Assembly (NCBI GenBank): GCA_946894095.1
Contig: OX335656.1
Coordinates: forward strand, 3,611,001 to 3,675,000
DNA from: Incurvaria masculella
Taxonomy: Eukaryota > Arthropoda > Insecta > Lepidoptera > Incurvariidae
DNA length: 64,000 nt
Reading direction: 5' to 3'
This document shows positions 31,907 to 43,900 of this stretch, one piece after another. Position 1 is the first letter of the stretch, and each line of letters starts with the position of its first letter. The notes below the pieces were generated by a model. That model did not search any database. It worked only from the letters and a program-made list of their open reading frames with translations, and was not told the origin of the DNA. A program made the translations under genes and the position numbers.

Positions 31907-34900
31907 ATGAGCGGCTCGGGGGAGGAGGTCGGGGGGCGCGGGGACCCGACGGAGGACCGCTCGTCAAGCAGCTCCTTCGAGGATCTCGCCACGGCGGAGT
32001 TGGACGAGGCGAGGCGCGAAGCCGCCGCAGAAGAGCTCAAGGCCGCGGAGAAACTCAAGGCTGCTGAGAAACTAGAGGCTGCAGAGAAACTTAGAGCCGC
32101 GGAGACCAAGGAAGAGAAACCCTTGGACTCGGAAGCCAAGGAAGCAGGTGAAGAATGGCAAGATGTTCTCGGAAGCGGGGTGCTATTGAAGAAGGTATAT
32201 ATTTAGTTCCTTATGTTGATATTATTTTGGAATCTTGTCATGTGATAGGAAAAACCGGCCAAGTGCGAGACGGACTCGCACATGAAGGGTTACGTACCAT
32301 CGTACAAGATTTAACACAAAAAAGACGTGTGGCACTCGGGGACTGCCGCGGTAAAGCTATTGCATAGCATTTTGTATCAACTTATGCAATTGTAATTATT
32401 TATTTATTTTATTTATGCAGTATTTCTTTTTCTTTGATATTAATTCAAGTTACACTTTTTGAGCGTGGTGACCGATAAGAAAACACTAGCCTCAACATCG
32501 AAAACAGTAACCCATCTCGAACCTGACTGCTCCCAGAGATCCTATACATTGATAAAATACGCACATAAATCGGGTTAGTGGTTCGCAAGTTATAAGAATT
32601 TAACACTCTATACTCACCCTTCAGGTAATGAAGCATTATATTATGTAGCCTATAAGTTTTGAGTAGAATCAGGCTAGACGTAGATACAATCCGCATCTAA
32701 ATCGAGTAATTGGTTCTCAAGGATATTACCAAGTAGTCCTAAAGTTGCGGGAAATACCAAGCCGTACCCGCCCCCGTCGGACCGCCCGCCGCCGCCCCTG
32801 GCCCCGCTCCCCCTGCTATGAAGTAGCACTACCGGCATCGCCCGTCAGAGTGGGGAGCGTGAGGTTTTTTTTCGTTACGGAATTTCTGGATTCGGTCCCC
32901 GTGCTCAAGGCCCTCGATAGAAGCTATGCAATAGCTTAAAAAAATCAGGTTTTATTTTGCGTACGTATTTGTTGTTATAGCGGCAAAATAAATACACACT
33001 CTGTGAAAACTTCAGTTGCCTACCTATTACAGTTCATGAGATACAGCCCTGTGACAGACGGACGGACAGCGGCGGCTTAGTAATGGCGTTCCGTTTTTAC
33101 CCTTCGGGTACGGAACCCTAAAAACTATATTTTAAGAAAGATATCAATTATTTCCCCAGATTATAAAAATATATTGAGGACATACGAAAAAATGTTTACT
33201 TAGTAGTTAGTTAGTAAGTGTGTAAGTAGACAACCGACTTACACACTTATACAAGGCAATCAATGTTGTTCAGTCGAAACATATCCGCTCTTTGCATGGG
33301 GTACATGGGACAGGAGAACCAGTGAAGAAGATGGAGTAGTAAAGAGGAGTAAATTGCCGAACAAAAGCACTGCAACGTATACTTACGGATTAAAAAAAAT
33401 AGTCACAGTAGTTTTTTCCAGAGGTGTAAATGAAAATAAAAGCGTCAATTTAAATTAGTCCTTTCCACTCAAAAATCATATAAGTTGTGACAATTTCTAC
33501 TGTGAATATTGGCTCTCTCGAATGTATAAATTCAGTTAATTTTATTTGTTAGATTCTTTGGTGCATAAGAATAGAGCAGTGGAAATGTGGAACAAGCTGC
33601 CAGAAGATGTCGTTCGAGCACACACCACCAATGATTTTAAAAATAGGGTTGACAAACACCTAAAAACACTAAACTAAAGTAACCGTAATAACAAAGCACC
33701 AGTGAACCCAGACGTGAACACATCAGCTTAGGCTACTCTTTCATCAAAAAAATAAATAAATAAATAAGTTTATTCCAATGTGTGTACATACGTGAAGTCA
33801 GCATCTAATTTTTTTACTTTTTTTGATAGATTATTATTATTATTATTATATACACTAGCAGCTGCAAGCTGATGTGTGTACTTCACTGATTGAGTGCACA
33901 TTGTTTTTATTTTATTATTTTATTTTTATTTTAAGTGTTCATAATACGAATGGTTGTTTTATATTTTTTACATTATTGTCCAAATTGTTTTTGAAATTGT
34001 TCACTGAGATAGCACTTATGACTTCCTCCGGCAGCTTGTTCCAGTCTTCCACCTGATGATACCTAAGTAAACTCCTTTCTTCTTGTGTTCACATTTTTAT
34101 GGAACAAATGTATTTCATGCATAAAGTTATGTTTGACAATGACAGTCAATTTCCTCCATTAGATGTATATTACACACTCGGATTTGTCTTTTTTTTCCTG
34201 TCGGTTCGATTACTTCTGGCGAAGAAGAGCCGACAAGAAACTTCGTTAGGTTGGTCATTGTATTATTATTTTTTCCAGTGATACTTACAAACTAGTTTAC
34301 AGTGATTGATTGATTACTACTGCTCACAAAGAACATTATTATAAGAACATTATATACATTGACAGATCGTGAAGCGCGGCGAAGACGGCGAGGACGCGCC
34401 GCGACCGCAGCGCAGCGACGTGTGCCGCGTGAGCTACACACTGCGGCTGCGCGACGCTGACGGAGGCCCCGGCGCACTAGTCGAGTCTCGTGACCAGGTC
34501 AAGATATACCTTGGAGATAATGAGGTCAGTGAGAAGTCTTCAGCTTCCAAACTAGGTATGCTTTGACTGTATAACATTTTTTTAAATGTAATGAGACTAT
34601 AGAATACTACAAAGGAAAATATGGAAGTTTCATATTTTATTTAATAAAAGGCATTTGACAAAAGATTCTTAATTTAAAGCTACATATTTATTCTAGATTT
34701 TTCTTAAGATGAAAGGGTAATATTTTTGCATTTCCTAAACTTGAAGCTCCTGTGTATTACTTCATGATCAGTCATTCAATATTTTTATTTGTAGAATTAA
34801 GATTTGTTTCCTTTTTATTCATTATTTACATGTGGTCGAACAGATTCTGGTCGATTTGCTCAAACGCAACATGTGCAGGCATACATTTTTTATAAAACAA

Positions 34901-37900
34901 AACATTTAAATAAAACATTTAAGCAACACACAAAGTACAAGGTAAAATGAATGGGAACATGTCATGTTTATTTTTCATTATCGCAAATATGATTAATTTT
35001 AATTATTATTATTATTATTATTTTTTTATTGCAGTGAAATTGAAATGTATGCACGGAAGAATTAAGTTTGATAACATATATGTAAAGAATAGCTGATATC
35101 ATACAAATTTTAAAACAACAGGGCACACACTTATAGAAGATCGAGAAATCATAAGTTTAACACAGGACTCAAAAGTGTACACATACACTCAACCGACAAG
35201 ATGTTTTATTGCTTCACTGGCCAATTACCCAGCCAATTACGTCACCCAATGAGGTTCGCAATCACTCCAATCCAATAGTTCTCCCTCTATTTGCTAGATG
35301 ATGCTGCTTTTGGGCCATATTTCCTAAAGGAAGAATATAAAAACCAACTCACTGATAGGATTGAAAGGTAACTTAGGACATATATAATATAGGTATGGTC
35401 GGTCGAGCAGATGCAGACTGAAACAGGTCATAGGACAATGTTCACATATATTTTTTCTGTCTCTCTTCCATACCGAGGCATAGTTTTGCACGCCAATCGC
35501 GAATTAAACTAGCAAGTTCCAGGCCCTACGAGTAGGTATAAACTTAAAAGTTGTCATATTTTTAACAAAGAAATTTACTCACTTAAGAAAGCTTGATTCT
35601 TTTTCATTTCATTTCATTTATTTAAACTTTTTGGCAGTCAAGCTACACTAAGTTACGTCACAAAGACGTATGTTTTGTCTGTATGTTATTTATTTTATGT
35701 AAATATTTGCATTCCAGTAAAAAAAAAACTTTCCAATGTTTGTGAGCCAATATTTTTCAATCTTAAAGGTAAATAAAAAATAAAAACATACAGGCGTATG
35801 TATATAGGTCTCAACAATATATTTAAGAATCCAACATTTCAAAAAACCTAGTGAAACATTGATAGCATGTAAACGGTTATCACCCATAGTATAGGGAATA
35901 GATGGGGGGTAACGACTGTTTTAACAATTGCACAAACGTCAAATAACCTCATGGTTAGAAAAAGTAGTTCCTGTCTCGCTCGCTAGGGGCGCTTACTCTA
36001 CACAAAGTCATTTTGACTACAATTATAGAGTGAGTTATCAAACTCATTCAGTCAGCCTATCACCATAGTCCATCGTTTGGCAGATACTGGGGTCAGCCAG
36101 GATTTTATTTAATATTTTTGTAATTTTTCACCGTTTACAATTCCCTTCTTTTTTCATTCATTCGAAGTTATATTGTTCTATGGAAAGTCGCAGATTCAAA
36201 TCTTACTTCAGATCCATATCAGACCAAAAAACTTGAATGTAATGCTTCTAACTGTAAATATAACTGTTTAACCTCAAATTTAATTTAAACATGCATGATA
36301 GCTCAGGGGATAATCTTCAAATCCGCTGGTATGGTGCCTCTCTGAGCGTGGTTTCGCTAGGTGAGGTAGTTTTGGCCTTTCTGAATACGTTTGGTCACTC
36401 AGCACAGCCACCAATACCGGTTTTTAATAAAAAAAAGCTTGTTCTCAAATAGTGATATCCCAGATGTTTTCTGTAGACAATAACATTTGTTTAAATCATA
36501 TTCAATATCTATATACATAACATAAGTGAAAATGACTCCTGCTGGGTTATTTACAAGCACTGACAGCCTGTTTGCATAGCTGTTTCCAATGTAGCTTCGA
36601 ATTTCCTCCTTAATTGTGGCGTTTTCGAGGTAATGGTGAGTCTTGGCAGTATTCGGCTTATTTGCAAAGTAATTGGGGTGATTTGCGCATTGACATAAAT
36701 ATTACTACGTAAGGACAGGCCCTTTCATACAAGATAAATGGAGCAACAAAAGTGGTGTTCTATGCGTCGCGGAGGCACCACTTTGTAGCCAGACAGCCGC
36801 TCGCTGTCGTCATGCGCATGTGTTTCGCCTCTGGCTTTAATAATACTACTAATAATAATAATAATAATATTTGTTTATTTCAGGCATGTACCCATAGACA
36901 AAATTGTAATTATAAATACATAACATCAACACTTAATACTTAAACACTAGTTTTAATCACAGCATTGCCACATGTCGGATTTAATATTACAAAATGTTTG
37001 TTAAACAAACTTTCTTTTTTTTTTTAATAATAGCACTTACCGACGCGTTCTATGTACGTAATAATAAATTATCTACGTAATAATACACCCCAAAAATGCC
37101 CAATTGTGTGGTAAAACCATGCAAGAATTACATAATAAACGCAAAGAAAGACGGAATATCGTAATAACGCAACAGGCGAAAGAATTGTATGTGAGGGCAT
37201 ATCCTTACCTTTTACATATCACTGGATTTACTATAAATTCATAATGTTGGTCTTATTACCTTGTAACCTGTTTTGATAATAACTGATAATAATCTGTCTA
37301 AAACAATGTTTCATTATCCACTTCCCTTATATAATATGCAGATGAGCTTGCTAAGATTTCTTATCAGCGTTACAGTTAGGGCTGTCACAAGGCCAGTTGA
37401 CACCATTTTTTTTATCATTACAAAATTGCGTTACAAGCTGCTGATAAAACAATCACAAATTGGGTTCACTGCCAATTGAACAATGTCGCGAGTTAGCATT
37501 GTTTTCATGTAACGGACCTCTAATCGATGTTTCATTAAATTACTTACTGCATTATGCATATATATTTTTTTATACTCGCGCTTGCCAATATTGTTTTATC
37601 ACATGTCGATGTGGTAAAACTAAAAGTTGAAAAGAAAAAAAATATGATGTTTTCGAAAGTTAAGGTAATTTCATCCCGCTCAACTCCCCATACAAACGGG
37701 GAAAGAAGATCACGCCCCTATTTTTTGTCAGAGATCCAAAATTTTGCTCAACATAGCTTTATTTGATCGAACTTGATGTCTGATGACCATTGGCATTGTA
37801 CAATTGTGTTTGGTTTCTAAGTTATAAGGTCCGAAAGTTCGAATTTTTCGCACGTTTTATACAATAACTTTGCAGGTAAATTACTCAATGATGATAAATT

Positions 37901-40900
37901 ACTAAAAGATTAGTCATCAGACATAGCTTGTTTCATGAACATTTATAATCAATTTAGTTTTTGTTAGATTTTGTACTACAGCGGTCGTGGTTTACTTTTA
38001 GCTATAAGTCGTTTTGTAATAAAGTTTTTCGTAAATCATACCATATCAAACCCTATGCGCATTGTCTGCTTTGTGGACATATTGCATCCTTCTCATCACG
38101 GAGCCTATCTTTTTCGTTGAAACAAAGAAGGTCCCAGAGCGCAATAGCACGATTTTGTAAAGAGTTAGCCACGCCGGGAAGGGACACCTTAAGGCGCTAG
38201 GACTAGCCAACTACTCGCGCCATACAAATGCACTTTTTAACAAATGTAATAATATGTAGTGAAACGCTTCAGCAAATCCAAATAGAACTCCAGACTGATA
38301 ATGGATTGTTAATATTTTTTTATTCCATCATTTATTTAAATAATAATAAAAATAAAAAAGTTGATTTTTCTCATTAGAAATCTGAAAGTAATTCGATTTC
38401 TAGACATAAGCAAAAACAGCATATATGCATCACTACATATTATAAAACAAAGTCGCTTTCTCTGTCCCTATATCCCCATGTTCGCTTAAATCTTTAAAAC
38501 TACGCAACGGATTTTGATGCGGTTTTTTTTAATAGATAGAGTGATTAAAGAGGAAGGTTTATATGTATAATAACATCCATTAAATAGTGGAGAAATACTG
38601 TTATTTTTGAGGTTTCCAATGTGATGTCATAAAAAAAGACGTGTGGCACTCGGGGACTGCCGCGGTAAAGCTATTCCATAGCATTTTGTATCAACTTATG
38701 CCGGCCCGCCCCCGCCGCCGCTCCCGCCGCCGCCCCCGGCCAAGCTCCCCCTGGTGTGAAGTAGCACTACCGGCATCGCCCGTCGGAGTGGGGAGCGTGA
38801 GGTTTTTTTTCGTTACGGAATTTCTGGATTCGATCCCCGCGCTCAAGGCCCTCGATAGAAGCTATGCAATAGCTTAAAAAATCATTTTTCCGCTTACATT
38901 GCAAACGCAGGCTGAACCCTACAAGATTTGTCAAATCACTACATAGTATAAAACAAAGTCGCTTTCTCTGTCCCTATATCCCCATGTATGCTTAAATCTT
39001 TAAAACTAAGCAACGGATTTTGATGCGGTTTTTTTTTAATAGATAGAGTGATTGAAGAGGAAGGCTTATTATATATATAATAACATGCTTTAAATAGTGG
39101 AGAAGTACTGTTATTTTTGAGGTTTCCAATGTGATGTCGTAAAAAAATATTTTTTTTCCGCTTACATTGCAAACGCAGGCTGAACCCTACGAGATTTATC
39201 AAAATAATGTACTAAGTATTGTACACATTGAAAAGGTCTACAGTAAACTCCGCGATGGTATATTTCTATCTCTTATGGATATCCCACAATAACATTTTAT
39301 TGTCATTTACTTTTTACGACAAATTATGGCTAATTTACGAAGCGATTTTAACCAATACAGCATTAATCCTTATCCAATTAAATATCTTAATACATTGTTG
39401 ATTTAATATAGATCTATATGGCCCATTACAGCATATGATTTAAATAAATATTTTCGAAGATATTACAGATTTAAAAATTGCGGGACGTAGCGTTTGCGGC
39501 GGTACCGGCCGGACGGGGCGGCGGGAGCCATTCAGATATATTTCATACCCGTGCGAAGCCGGAGCGGGCCGCTAGTAAACAATAAATTCCATTTGCTTTT
39601 AGATTTCTACATTTAGTCAAAAAAGTTCGGAAATGGACACCGTTTCCGCAATGTATTTTGTATAGAAAAAGGAAACATACATTAACGAAAATAGGTCGAT
39701 TCCTAGACAAGGAATCATATATTGTAAGAATGACACTTATAATCGTCAGACTTAGTTAGTTAACTTGGGGTGCCTCGTCTAACTTTGCGATTTGGCTAGT
39801 ACCAGGGCCTTAAGTAGTAAACAATGAATACCCATATTGTTTCGGTTGACTTTTTGTTAGTTACAATAGTTTTATGACTTTTCTGCAGTACGACTCTGTA
39901 CATTGGCCAATTAATAGTGAAACAGGATGAGAGATCCAGGTGGCATCCTTGATGTTTTACTGGGAATCTTTACTAAATACAGGGCCGTTGTTTGGATGTA
40001 TTGCCGTCTAAGTTCGGAAATAAGCCCGAAGCACAACAACAACAACAACAACAGGGCCGTTGTTTGTGAAGTGTGACCTTTATACATAATAGTGTAGGTT
40101 TTGTTTAACTAAAATGTATACAGATTCATGTAGGTTTTTTATTACGATTGTCGAAAATAACAAATCATTGTATTCTATTTGAGTTGTCCAAAGTAGTATG
40201 GCTTTTTAAATTTATTTCATTTAAAGTTTTTTAATTCTGAGTAAAGGGCCGGAAGCAGCATCAAATAATTTGTTTGTTGAAGTGTATAAGTAGTTATTAT
40301 TGTCTATTAAGGTGGCCCATCCCGCTCATCTCCCTATACAAAAGGGGAAAGAAGATCACGCCCATATTTCTTGTCAGAGATCCAAAATGTTGCTTAAAAT
40401 AGCTTTATTTGATCGAACTAGATGTCTGATGACCATTGGCATTGTAAAATTGTGTTTGGTTTCTAAGTGATAAGGTCCGAAAGTTCAAATTTTTCGCGCG
40501 TTTTATACAATAACTTTGGAGGTGGATTACGCAATGATAAAGTAAGAACATCCTAAAAAGATTAGTCATCAGACATTGCTTATTTAATCAAGATTTATGA
40601 TCTATTTGGTTTTTGTTAGATTTTTTACTACAGCGGTCGTGGTTTACTTTTAGCTATAAGTCATTTTGAAATTAAATATTTCGTAAATCTCACCAAATCA
40701 TACACTATGCACATTGTCTTTTTTGTGGACATGTTGCATCATCCTCATCACGGAGCCTGTCTTATTCTTTGAAACATAGAAGGTCCCAGAGCGCAACAGC
40801 ACGGTTTTGTACCGTGCCCGCGAATGAGCTAGGCCCGCCGGGTTGGGCCACCTTAATCCCAGATCTCCCCAACATCATAAAGGGAAGTTCCGGACGTGCC

Positions 40901-43900
40901 ACGTAATACCTTCGGTAATACGGTGTGTTGGGATAATGTCAGAACTGTGGGTGTGGTATCATAGTTCATTTATTTAATAGAATTTTGTACACGTCACAAT
41001 TACTTAGTTTGATTTGCAATTTAAAAAAGTATCAGTAGATAGGTATAAGTATATAAAATAGGTACAGTACATGATACAAATAAATAATAATGGGAAGCAC
41101 TCAATTAAATTCAGTATACAAAATGTTCAGTCTTGATGCAGTTAGAATTGATGGAGCGGCATGGGATCGTCTTCTAGGAATTCCTCTACACTGTAGTAGG
41201 TCTTATTAGGAAGAGGCACTTTCAGAAGCCTAGTGAATTTTTGCAAAGAATTTGTATCACGGATTGCATTGTCCATGTCTAGTTGCTTAAAAAACCGGCC
41301 AAGTACGAGTCGGACTCGCACACAAAGGGTGCCATACCGTTGTACAAGATTAAACACTAAAAAATCACATTTTCAGGCCCAAGAACCTGAATCAAGGGCC
41401 TCTTTAAAATTTTTATTATTTTTAAATTTTACCTATTTGTTGTTATAGCGACAGAATAAATACACAATCTGTAAAAAAATCAGCTGCTTAGCTATTACGG
41501 TTCATGAGATACAGACAGACGGACGGACGGACGGACGGACAACGGAGGCTTAGTAATAGGGTTCCGTTGGCACCCGTTGGGTACCGAACCCTAAAAAAGC
41601 TGTTCTCCCGCAGGTGCTGCAAGGCCTCGACCTGGCCATCTCTCTCATGTACAAGTCGGAGGCGTGCCTGCTGCAAGTGGCGCCGCGGTTCGCGTACGGC
41701 GAGCGCGGGCTGGCGGCGGGCGAGCCGGCGGGCGCGGTGGGCGCGGAGGGGGCGCACGAGGGCGCGCCGGTGCCGCCGGGCGCGTGGCTGCACGCCGAGC
41801 TGCGCCTGCACGACTGGAGCGAGGAGCCCTATCACGAGACACTGTCGTACGCGGAGCGGATGGAAGTCGGGTGGGTGTCCGTGTCGGACTTGAGACGTTC
41901 GAAAATTAAACTAAGCACCTCCGATCTCTGTCCGTCTGCTTTTATAGATATTGTAAAAGCGTGTGGCTAGAGGGATTGTTTAAAAATAGAAAACTTTACC
42001 CCTGTTTCCAGCACCGCCAGTTGCCTGTAATCCGATAAGTAACAGTTTTTTTCCAAAATCCAATTATAAGTCTTCCAAATTGGTAGGTAAACTGATAATG
42101 TTAAGAATTATTTTTCAATAAATCAAATCGTCGTTATGTCATTCTTCATTCGTAATGATGTGTTCAGCGAGAGCCGAAACAAAGGCCAAATTCCTCCCGC
42201 GGCACAATTGTGGTGTCGACCCTTTTGTAGTTCCGTCCGTTCTCCTGTAATTTCTTCACCTTCATGATATAATCATAGTGACGCGTCCGATATTGTAGCG
42301 GGCGGCGGCGCGCGCGCGGCAACTGGTGGTACGAGCGCGGCGAGGCGGCGCTGGCGGTGCAGCTGTACCGGCGGGCGCTCGACGCGCTCGACGAGAGCGC
42401 CGGCGGCATCAGCGAGCCGACGGCGAGCGGCGAGCCGGCGCCCGCGTCGCAAGCGCTGCGCGCGCTGCTGGAGGAGCGCGTGCGCGTCTACAACAACATG
42501 GCCGCCGCGCAGCTCAAGGCCGGCGCGTACGACGCCGCGCTGCAGGTGACCGAACTAAATGCTTCGTCATTTAGAATAGAAGTGTAACAGCTGACCTGTT
42601 ATTAGAAATTTGCCTCTTAATAAATTTAAGAATAAAATAAATTAGTGCTCCTCGATAAAGAGTGTTACAATTTGAACGAGGCTCTCTATGATAAAACCCT
42701 CTTTAGTGACTTAATATTCTAGGACAAGTACTTAATTGTACAATTTATATTAATTTTATTTTGACATTGACACTACAATGGTAGTATTTTGTATTTATTA
42801 TATTATATTGACTTGATACACTTTATCTGTATCAAAATTGACGAGGGCTCTGTACACCCGACATAGCTGTTGAGTTGACGAAGGCGTTTACACCCGAAAT
42901 AAATACTCAATATGTATAATTATTAGGTTATTAAGTTAAGTAATTTATTTATTATTTAAGACTTTTCACATTGTGGGTTGTTGTTTCCTCGTAGTTTTTA
43001 GTTCTTTGCTTTAGACCGTTCTACCAATGTAAGTTTGGCAGTAGCATTTAGGTATGAAATCATAATTGTGTTATATCATTTATGTGGACGAAAAAAAAGA
43101 CAAAAAAAAAACATAATTTATAGACCAGTGAAGTTTCTTTGCGGGTTCTTCTTCACTGATTGATCGAATCCGCGGATCAATCAAATTGTGACATGACTTA
43201 GTGTAGTTTGACTACCAGAAGTTGAATTAATAAATGAAATGAAATCAACCTAATCTATATCTATAACTATTTGGATGCATCACTGGACGCATGCCAAACT
43301 CAAACTAGTTAAAACTTTTTAATGAATGTCCTGTGCCTTCAACAGATTGTAAAAAAATATATGGGCTAAAAAAAAAGATTTTGACAATTTTTATCCTTAA
43401 AAGAAAAACCAGCATGCATTATTTCGCTCAAATATTTTAGTATGGACATACGCAATTTGGCTAGGCCTAACTGTAAACCAGGGTTTCTTAATCTGGGGTC
43501 CGTGGCATAGGTGCTGGGGGCCCGTGGCATGAGTGCTGAGGGTTCATGTTTGATATTATGACAATAAATACTGCGCGTGATCAATAAAAAAAGTTAAATA
43601 ATTTTACTTTTTATGTGGTAGTAAAGTTTTTTCAGATTAACTTGTTTTCTTACACTCATACTCTTATATATCTTATACTCACTTTAAGTGAGTTCGGAAG
43701 GGGTCTGTAATAATTTTGAATTTTCGCAAGGGTTAAGAAACCCTGCTGTAAAGCTTAATGCAATTTTCGGAAGCATCTAAGTTGTAATAAGTTTGATTAA
43801 TCGCAAGTTATATCGTTTCTAGTTCTTACACGGTAATCAAACTGTTTTGATAAATGTCGAATCCAAGAGTGCATATACATACATTTACTGGACAAAATTA

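Noticed and set aside
36840..36870. AAT microsatellite as a possible CRISPR-like or regular array
   Set aside because: Simple trinucleotide repeat; no spaced repeats of the required type exist anywhere in this eukaryotic window.
41488..41909. Arg/Ala-rich frames on both strands around FKBP8 exon 3
   Set aside because: Antisense and shifted frames of a GC-rich exon; the FKBP frame alone matches a family and has correct splice phases.
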